A stretch of DNA of 19,198 nt from an uncultured Clostridia bacterium (GTDB taxonomy: Bacteria > Bacillota > Clostridia > TANB77 > CAG-508). The stretch lies in contig CAPNAQ010000016.1 of NCBI GenBank assembly GCA_948663505.1, forward strand, positions 1-19,198, given 5' to 3'. The notes under the pieces are model-generated. The model was not told where the DNA came from and made no database searches. It worked only from the letters and a program-made list of their open reading frames with translations. Each line of letters begins with the position of its first letter. The first letter of the stretch is position 1. Below are positions 15,037 through 19,198 of the stretch, piece by piece. Both the position numbers and the translations under genes were made by a program.

Positions 15037-15058
15037 CATGAATTTATATTATATAAAA
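15016..15058. repeat. Perfect 16-bp AT-only inverted repeat upstream of xth
   Basis: TTTTATATAATATAAA (15016-15031) and TTTATATTATATAAAA (15043-15058) are perfect inverted copies around an 11-nt loop (15032-15042). They directly abut the terminator hairpin at 15057-15089. The arms contain no G or C. The structure could be a cruciform, a transcript hairpin, or an operator at the xth promoter. Confidence 0.7.
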
Positions 15059-15089
15059 AGAATCTTACTATTACTAAATAAGATTCTTT
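15057..15089. terminator. Terminator of the G5/3D protein gene
   Basis: AAAGAATCTTA (15057-15067) pairs perfectly with TAAGATTCTTT (15079-15089) around an 11-nt loop. On the minus strand it is followed by TTTTTATATAA, a good T-run. It begins about 20 nt after the stop codon at 15110-15112. Confidence 0.88.
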
Positions 15090-15109
15090 CGTATTATCTT
15101 CAAAATTTT

Positions 15110-16054
15110 TTATTTAGCTACACTAACAGGTAAATATCTTACTCCCCAAGCTAATGCTTCTGCATGAGAATTAACATATATGTCTATTTTATTTCCTGTT
15201 ATTGCTCCACCTCTATCTTCTACTGTATAAGTGTGTCCATTTATATTTAGTTTAGTTCCAAGTGAAAATTTAGATGATGCTGCTACTGTTCTACCTGATG
15301 TTGCATGAGTACCCATTGCTGTTATTCCATTTGTTTTTCCACAACATTTTGCACATGAACAATATGCTGTTATTTTATATATTTCTCCTACTGAATTTGT
15401 TGAAGCAGTAGTACTTGGTAAAGATCTTGATGTTGTTTTAGATCTTGAAGTAACTGTTTTATTAACTTGAACTATTTTATTTACAGGTTCTTTAACAACA
15501 ACTTCTGATAACTTTATTTTTTCTACTTCTATATCATTTTGATATTTTATTTTATATGTTATCTCTTTAATTCCATCTTGTCCTTCTTGGACTACTTTAT
15601 TTGTAGTATCTGTTGTAGTACCTGTAGAATTTCTTGTTATTATTTCATAAGGTATAGCTATTTTCTCTACTACTATTTTTTCTGTTATTGGTGCATAACT
15701 TTCTAATAGTTGTTCCAATGTTGTTTCTACACCATTTTCTGAAACTTTTGCAATTTGCACTTCATTATAAGATTTATCAACAATCTTTATTATATTCCCT
15801 GCAGAAACTTCTTCATCTAAATCAGGAGTTGTTTTTTGGTTTTCTTCTAAAATTATATTATTTTCTTGTAAAATTTCAGATACATTTCCTTTAGACGTTA
15901 ATACTGTTAATTCATATCCATTTTGTAATATTATCTTTATATCTTTTAAATTTGTATTTACTGCCATAACGCATATACCTGATATTAATATTAAAATTAT
16001 ACTTACACATATTATTTTCATTATTGAAACTGAAGCTTTTTCTTCTCTTTTCAT
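15110..16054 (-). CDS. Cell-wall protein with DUF348, G5 and 3D domains (YabE-like)
   Basis: An exported, membrane-anchored protein likely to act on peptidoglycan. Residues 10-32 form a hydrophobic signal or anchor after a basic start. DUF348-type repeats span about 38-105, a G5 domain spans about 122-195 (VVEKIAIPYEIITRN; VQEGQDGIKEITYKIKY), a Ser/Thr-rich linker follows (about 200-223), then a C-terminal 3D domain from ITAYCSCAKCCGKTNG (228-243) to DIYVNSHAEALAWGVRYL. The 3D domain shares the double-psi barrel of MltA-type lytic transglycosylases. D280 (VEDRGG) and D291 (KIDIYV) are present, but the position of the first canonical Asp reads VAASSKF. The ribosome binding site GGAGG is 12 nt upstream, and a consensus promoter drives it. 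Confidence 0.9.
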   Translation of the reverse strand: MKREEKASVSIMKIICVSIILILISGICVMAVNTNLKDIKIILQNGYELTVLTSKGNVSEILQENNIILEENQKTTPDLDEEVSAGNIIKIVDKSYNEVQIAKVSENGVETTLEQLLESYAPITEKIVVEKIAIPYEIITRNSTGTTTDTTNKVVQEGQDGIKEITYKIKYQNDIEVEKIKLSEVVVKEPVNKIVQVNKTVTSRSKTTSRSLPSTTASTNSVGEIYKITAYCSCAKCCGKTNGITAMGTHATSGRTVAASSKFSLGTKLNINGHTYTVEDRGGAITGNKIDIYVNSHAEALAWGVRYLPVSVAK

Positions 16055-16086
16055 AAAAATGCTTTTCCTCCTTTTGTGACAATCAG

Positions 16087-16115
16087 ATTATAATATACTT
16101 TATTTTTTTTGTCAA
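16087..16115 (-). promoter_or_regulatory. Consensus sigma-A promoter of the G5/3D gene
   Basis: On the minus strand, TTGACA (16110-16115), a 17-nt spacer and TATAAT (16087-16092) all match consensus exactly, about 32 nt before the start codon. This is the strongest promoter in the window, so high constitutive expression is expected. Confidence 0.85.
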
Positions 16116-16210
16116 ATTTATTTAAATTTAGATAGTGTAAAATAGTTTCATTTTTTATAAAACTATATTAATCCTGTCCAATTAATAAACCTTACTATAT
16201 TATATGCAAC

Positions 16211-16267
16211 TTTTTTAGTTTAAGAACAAAATGAGCATGATTAAAAAACGTTAACCTTTTAGATTAA
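16211..16267. repeat. Dispersed intergenic element, copy 2
   Basis: It matches copy 1 (2538-2604) in ordered blocks: TTTTTAGT, TTA, AGAACAAAA, GAG-CAT-ATTAAA, ACCTTTTAGATTA. In this copy AACGTTAA and TTAATGTT flank CCTTTTAGA and form an 8-bp stem that copy 1 lacks. It lies upstream of the lemA promoter. Confidence 0.5.
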
Positions 16268-16331
16268 TGTTATTGTTACCTGCGAATACTAACTATATTG
16301 TTTGCAAAAAATCAAAACTTAAATAAAAATA

Positions 16332-16360
16332 TTGTTATCAAAAAAAATATATGATAAAAT
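16332..16360 (+). promoter_or_regulatory. Promoter of lemA-htpX
   Basis: TTGTTA (16332-16337), a 17-nt spacer and TAAAAT (16355-16360) lie 44 nt before the lemA start. No CIRCE-type heat-shock operator was seen next to it. Confidence 0.65.
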
Positions 16361-16404
16361 AGTTTATATATAATTGTATGTAATAAAAAAGGAGGAATTA
16401 AAAA

Positions 16405-16959
16405 ATGGGATGGATTATATTAATAATAGTTGTATTAATAGTTATTGCAATAATATCACTTTATAATAGTTTAGTATCATCAAAAATGAAAGCAGAAAAC
16501 GCATGGAGTCAAATAGATGTACAATTACAAAGAAGATTTGACCTTATTCCTAATTTAGTAGAAACAGTAAAAGGATATGCCTCACATGAATCTGAAACAT
16601 TAAAAAAAGTAACAGAATTAAGGACATCATGGGCTAATGCAAATACAATATCTGAAAAAGCCAATTTAGACAATCAACTTTCAAATGCATTAAAAACAAT
16701 AATGTCTGTTTCTGAAAATTATCCAGATTTAAAAGCTAATCAAAATTTCTTAGATTTGTCAGAAGAGTTAAGAAATACAGAAAATAAAATTTCATTTTCA
16801 AGACAGTTTTATAATGATAGTGTAACAATGTACAATGAAAAATTACAGATGTTCCCTTCTAATATTATAGCTAACATGTTTCATTTTACTGCACATGATT
16901 TATTTAAAACAGACAGTGAAGAAGCAAGAAAAAATATAAAAGTAGATTTTGGAAAATAG
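16405..16959 (+). CDS. lemA: LemA family membrane protein
   Basis: LemA proteins are anchored by one N-terminal helix and have a four-helix-bundle domain. Their function is unclear, but they often accompany the HtpX protease. Residues 2-21 (GWIILIIVVLIVIAIISLYN) are the membrane helix, followed directly by the family signature with NAWSQIDVQLQRRFDLIPNL and VETVKGYASHE (about 33-61). The C-terminal part has FSRQFYNDSVTMYNEKLQMFPSNIIA. It has 184 residues, the normal length. GGAGG lies 10 nt upstream. It is co-transcribed with htpX, 66 nt downstream. Confidence 0.95.
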   Translation: MGWIILIIVVLIVIAIISLYNSLVSSKMKAENAWSQIDVQLQRRFDLIPNLVETVKGYASHESETLKKVTELRTSWANANTISEKANLDNQLSNALKTIMSVSENYPDLKANQNFLDLSEELRNTENKISFSRQFYNDSVTMYNEKLQMFPSNIIANMFHFTAHDLFKTDSEEARKNIKVDFGK

Positions 16960-16962
16960 AAC

Positions 16963-17013
16963 TTTTTTTGAAAACTAATATTATAATAGCTCATATATTT
17001 ATTTTCAAAAGGA
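16963..17013 (+). promoter_or_regulatory. AU-rich hairpin covering the htpX ribosome binding region (RNA thermometer candidate)
   Basis: TTTTGAAAA (16966-16974) pairs perfectly with TTTTCAAAA (17002-17010). The stem extends through the U-run at 16963-16965 to G17011, G17012 and A17013 (U-G, U-G, U-A). The AAGGA motif at 17009-17013 is thus covered by uridines, as in fourU RNA thermometers. A second, unpaired AGG (17017-17019) sits 6 nt before the ATG and could serve as the real ribosome binding site, which weakens the case. Confidence 0.4.
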
Positions 17014-17025
17014 AGTAGGTAAATT

Positions 17026-17934
17026 ATGTTTAAAACTAGTAAAAAAAATAAACTTGAATCTACAATAATAATATCAATATTTATAATAGTAATAACACTA
17101 ATTGTTTATTATGTTTGTAATGCTTTACAACTTGGAAACTTTTCAATAGTTATTGCATTAGCATTTTCAATAATTACAGCTTGGAGTTCATATTATTATA
17201 GTGATAAGATTGTTTTAGCCTCTTGCAAAGCGAGACCTGCAACTAAATCTGAAGATTTAAAACTTGTAAATATTTTGGATGCATTAATGGTAACTGCTGG
17301 ACTACCTAAAAAACCTGATTTATATGTCATTGAAGATGAACAACCAAATGCTTTTGCTACAGGTAGAAATCCTGAGCATTCTATTATTTGTGTTACAACA
17401 GGTTTACTTGAAAAATTAGATTATTATGAATTAGAAGGTGTAATTGCTCATGAAATGAGCCATATAAAAAATTATGATATACTTCTAAGTGCTGTTGTAT
17501 CTGTATTTGTAGGTTTTATTGTTATGATTTCAGATATATTTTCTAGGACATTATTTTGGGGTGGATTAAAAGATGATAGAGATAATGATAATAGTAAGGC
17601 AAATGGAATTTTAATGTTATTAGGTCTTATCTTTTTAATATTATCTCCTATATTTGGAACCTTAATGCAACTAGCTCTTTCTCGTAAAAGAGAATTTTTA
17701 GCTGATAGTACTGCTATTGAATTTACTCGTAATCCTGAAGGTCTAATATCTGCATTACAAAAATTAGATAGTGATCCTAACGAATTAAAAACTGCTAACT
17801 CTGCTACTGCTAATATGTATATTGTAAATCCATTTAAAAAAGTCGACAAAAATGGTAAGAAAAAAACTTCTAATATTTGGTCTACTCATCCAAGTACAAA
17901 AGACAGAGTTAAGGCGTTAAGAAATATTATATAA
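17026..17934 (+). CDS. htpX: Membrane zinc metalloprotease HtpX
   Basis: An M48-family integral membrane protease that degrades misfolded membrane proteins. It has 302 residues. Two N-terminal hydrophobic helices (about 13-34 and 38-54) precede the zinc site HEMSH at 142-146, and the third ligand is E223 in REFLADSTA. Further hydrophobic segments occur at about 154-170 and 193-215. The end has the family tail IWSTHPSTKDRVKAL. AAGGAAG and AGG lie upstream of the ATG. The last codons abut the palindromic terminator at 17933-17967. Confidence 0.96.
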   Translation: MFKTSKKNKLESTIIISIFIIVITLIVYYVCNALQLGNFSIVIALAFSIITAWSSYYYSDKIVLASCKARPATKSEDLKLVNILDALMVTAGLPKKPDLYVIEDEQPNAFATGRNPEHSIICVTTGLLEKLDYYELEGVIAHEMSHIKNYDILLSAVVSVFVGFIVMISDIFSRTLFWGGLKDDRDNDNSKANGILMLLGLIFLILSPIFGTLMQLALSRKREFLADSTAIEFTRNPEGLISALQKLDSDPNELKTANSATANMYIVNPFKKVDKNGKKKTSNIWSTHPSTKDRVKALRNII

Positions 17935-17967
17935 ATGTCCAAAGGGGACTGTCCCCTTTGGACATTT
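17933..17967. terminator. GTCC..GGAC palindrome, copy 2: htpX/tatD convergent terminator
   Basis: A perfect palindrome. The arms AAATGTCCAAAGGGGAC (17933-17949) and GTCCCCTTTGGACATTT (17951-17967) pair over 17 bp around a single central T. It starts inside the htpX stop codon and ends at the base next to the tatD stop codon, so it fits exactly between two convergent genes. T-runs follow on both strands. It belongs to the same repeat family as 5318-5344 and 18748-18776. Confidence 0.88.
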
Positions 17968-19149
17968 TTATATTCCAAATACTCTATATGTATTTTTTCT
18001 AGTAATTTTAGCAATTTCTTCCAAAGACAAGTTTTTTGCCTCTGCAATCTTTTGAGCAACAAACTTTACATTAGAAGGATTATTTCTTGTTCCTCTTACA
18101 GGTTCTGGAGCTAGATATGGGCTATCTGTTTCAATTAGAATTTTATCATTAGGAACTAAATTTATCATCTCTACAGAATTTTTTGAATTTTTAAATGTGA
18201 TTGGTCCAGCAAAAGATATATAAAATCCTAATTTTACCGCTTCTTTAATCAACTCTCTATTTTGAGGACAACAATGAAATACACCTTTTTTTTGAACTTT
18301 GTTATCCTTTAAAATTTGTAATGTATCAGTAATAGCGTCTCTAGTATGAATTACAATAGGCAAATTCAATCTATTTGCAATTTTAATTTGTTCTATAAAA
18401 ACCTTTTTTTGAATATCTTTATTCTCTACATTCCAATAATAATCTAGTCCTATTTCACCAATAGCAACAACTTTTTCTTTATTGTTTTTAGCTAAATCTT
18501 CAATTTCTTTTAACTCTTTCCACAGTTTATCTTCATTTTGTGGAATATCATTTGGAGAAATCCCACATGTTGCATATATATTTTTATATTTATTTGATAT
18601 ATCAATAGCCTTTTTTGAACCTTCTAAATTATAACCTGCTGTAATAAATTCAAAATTATCATTTTTGATAATTTCCTTTATTAGTTCTTCTCTATCTTCA
18701 TCAAATTTCTCATCATTTAAATGGCTATGGCTATCAAATAATTTAAGGTCCATTTTGGGACTGTCTCCAAATGGACATCTACATAATATAGTCACATTTG
18801 CTATAGCATATTGTTTGCAGTGCGATATACTTATATCTATGTTTTCTATATTGTCTGTATTTATTCTATTTAGTTGTATGTATGGTCTTCCTTTTTCATC
18901 ATTTAATACTTCAAAGTCCTTCCAACATATTGAATATTTATCATCAATATTTTGAGAAAGCGCTTTGAATATTGCTTCTTTAGCTGCAAACCTTGCTGCA
19001 TAATGTTGATATTTCTGTGTCTTTTTTGACTCACAATATTCTATTTCTTTTCTTGTATATACTCTATTTAAAAAATGCTCTCCAAGCTCTTCTATACTAG
19101 ACTTTATCCTATCTATTTCTATTATATCTACTCCACAAGTTACGAACAT
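17968..19149 (-). CDS. acpS-tatD: Fused holo-ACP synthase (AcpS) and TatD-family nuclease
   Basis: One 393-residue open frame. Residues 1-122 are AcpS, which transfers 4'-phosphopantetheine from CoA to acyl carrier protein. It has GVDIIEIDRI with metal ligand D8, and AARFAAKEAIFKAL with E58. Residues 133-393 are a TatD-type metal-dependent DNase with HxH at 141 and 143 (FDSHSHL), GEIGLDYYW, IHTRDA, FHCC, and ETDSPYLAPEPVRGTRNNP. Both halves look complete and active. The junction CPFGDSPKMD (125-134) is encoded by a palindromic repeat at 18748-18776. M133, inside the repeat, looks like the ordinary TatD start, with a weak GGAG 11 nt upstream. The product may be a true fusion, or two proteins if the inner start is used. 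GGAGG precedes the ATG at 19149. Confidence 0.9.
   Translation of the reverse strand: MFVTCGVDIIEIDRIKSSIEELGEHFLNRVYTRKEIEYCESKKTQKYQHYAARFAAKEAIFKALSQNIDDKYSICWKDFEVLNDEKGRPYIQLNRINTDNIENIDISISHCKQYAIANVTILCRCPFGDSPKMDLKLFDSHSHLNDEKFDEDREELIKEIIKNDNFEFITAGYNLEGSKKAIDISNKYKNIYATCGISPNDIPQNEDKLWKELKEIEDLAKNNKEKVVAIGEIGLDYYWNVENKDIQKKVFIEQIKIANRLNLPIVIHTRDAITDTLQILKDNKVQKKGVFHCCPQNRELIKEAVKLGFYISFAGPITFKNSKNSVEMINLVPNDKILIETDSPYLAPEPVRGTRNNPSNVKFVAQKIAEAKNLSLEEIAKITRKNTYRVFGI
18748..18776. repeat. GTCC..GGAC palindrome, copy 3, in frame within acpS-tatD
   Basis: The 29-nt palindrome has 12 of 14 arm positions paired (GTCCATTT... / ...AAATGGAC, centre GACAGTC on the minus strand). It shares GTCC, the GG-GAC/GTC-CC core and GGAC with the copies at 5318-5344 and 17937-17963. 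It is read through in frame as codons 125-134, has no stop in that frame, and supplies the ATG of the TatD part. Confidence 0.75.
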
Positions 19150-19198
19150 AGTTCCTCCAAAACATATATCTTTTTATATAATAAATCAAATTATTTTA

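Larger units (their letters stand above)
16055..16404. other. Divergent regulatory gap between the 3D gene and lemA
   Basis: The 350-nt gap holds two well-formed promoters facing outward (16087-16115 minus, 16332-16360 plus). Between them lies the second copy of the dispersed element (16211-16267). No open frame or RNA gene is supported in it. Confidence 0.7.

Noticed and set aside
16087..16360. CIRCE-type heat-shock operator at lemA-htpX
   Set aside because: No TTAGCACTC-N9-GAGTGCTAA-like inverted repeat is present in the gap.
1..19198. CRISPR array, tRNA genes, prophage or insertion-sequence genes
   Set aside because: No regularly spaced direct repeats, cloverleaf-like segments, or transposase, integrase or phage proteins were recognised. 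The repeats seen are short palindromes.

Overview
The window is about 19 kb of very AT-rich bacterial chromosome using the standard bacterial code, with TGG for tryptophan and strong GGAGG-type ribosome binding sites. Gene content and order point to a low-GC Clostridia-type Firmicute: the ylxM-ffh-rpsP-khpA-rimM-trmD-rplS order, a gdpP-rplI-dnaB block, a G5/3D cell-wall protein with a cysteine-rich clostridial-style 3D domain, and a FeoA-like protein. Species cannot be told from the sequence. No tRNA, rRNA, CRISPR array, phage or insertion-sequence gene was seen. Most genes are conserved housekeeping genes on the minus strand.

Layout, left to right. (1) 37-5596, minus strand: feoA-like, gdpP (c-di-AMP phosphodiesterase), rplI (L9), dnaB (replicative helicase) and a short tilS that overlaps the dnaB end. 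A 384-nt gap between rplI and dnaB is rich in hairpins and holds a candidate dnaB promoter. (2) 5721-7130, minus: an unrecognised 469-residue acidic protein with its own promoter. (3) 7298-7831, plus: a small HD-domain protein, convergent with the next block. (4) 7874-12221, minus: the SRP/ribosome maturation operon ylxM, ffh, rpsP, khpA, rimM, trmD, rplS. L19 carries an unusual acidic tail, and a double hairpin repeat lies between ffh and rpsP. (5) 12503-13003, plus: a COG2426 membrane protein sharing a terminator with the convergent AI-2E-family gene. (6) 13018-16054, minus: AI-2E-family permease, exonuclease III, and the G5/3D protein. (7) 16405-17934, plus: lemA-htpX. (8) 17968-19149, minus: one open frame joining AcpS (holo-ACP synthase) to a TatD nuclease.

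The most interesting signals are small. A palindromic repeat built on GTCC..GGGGAC/GTCCCC..GGAC occurs three times: between gdpP and feoA, between htpX and tatD, and inside the acpS-tatD frame, where it supplies the linker residues and the apparent original TatD start codon. A second, unrelated pair of inverted hairpin units sits between ffh and rpsP and resembles a REP/BIME. The htpX ribosome binding site can pair with a U-run in an AU-rich hairpin that looks like a fourU-type RNA thermometer. A diverged dispersed element of about 60 nt occurs in the rplI-dnaB gap and between the 3D gene and lemA. No obvious new multi-gene system is present.
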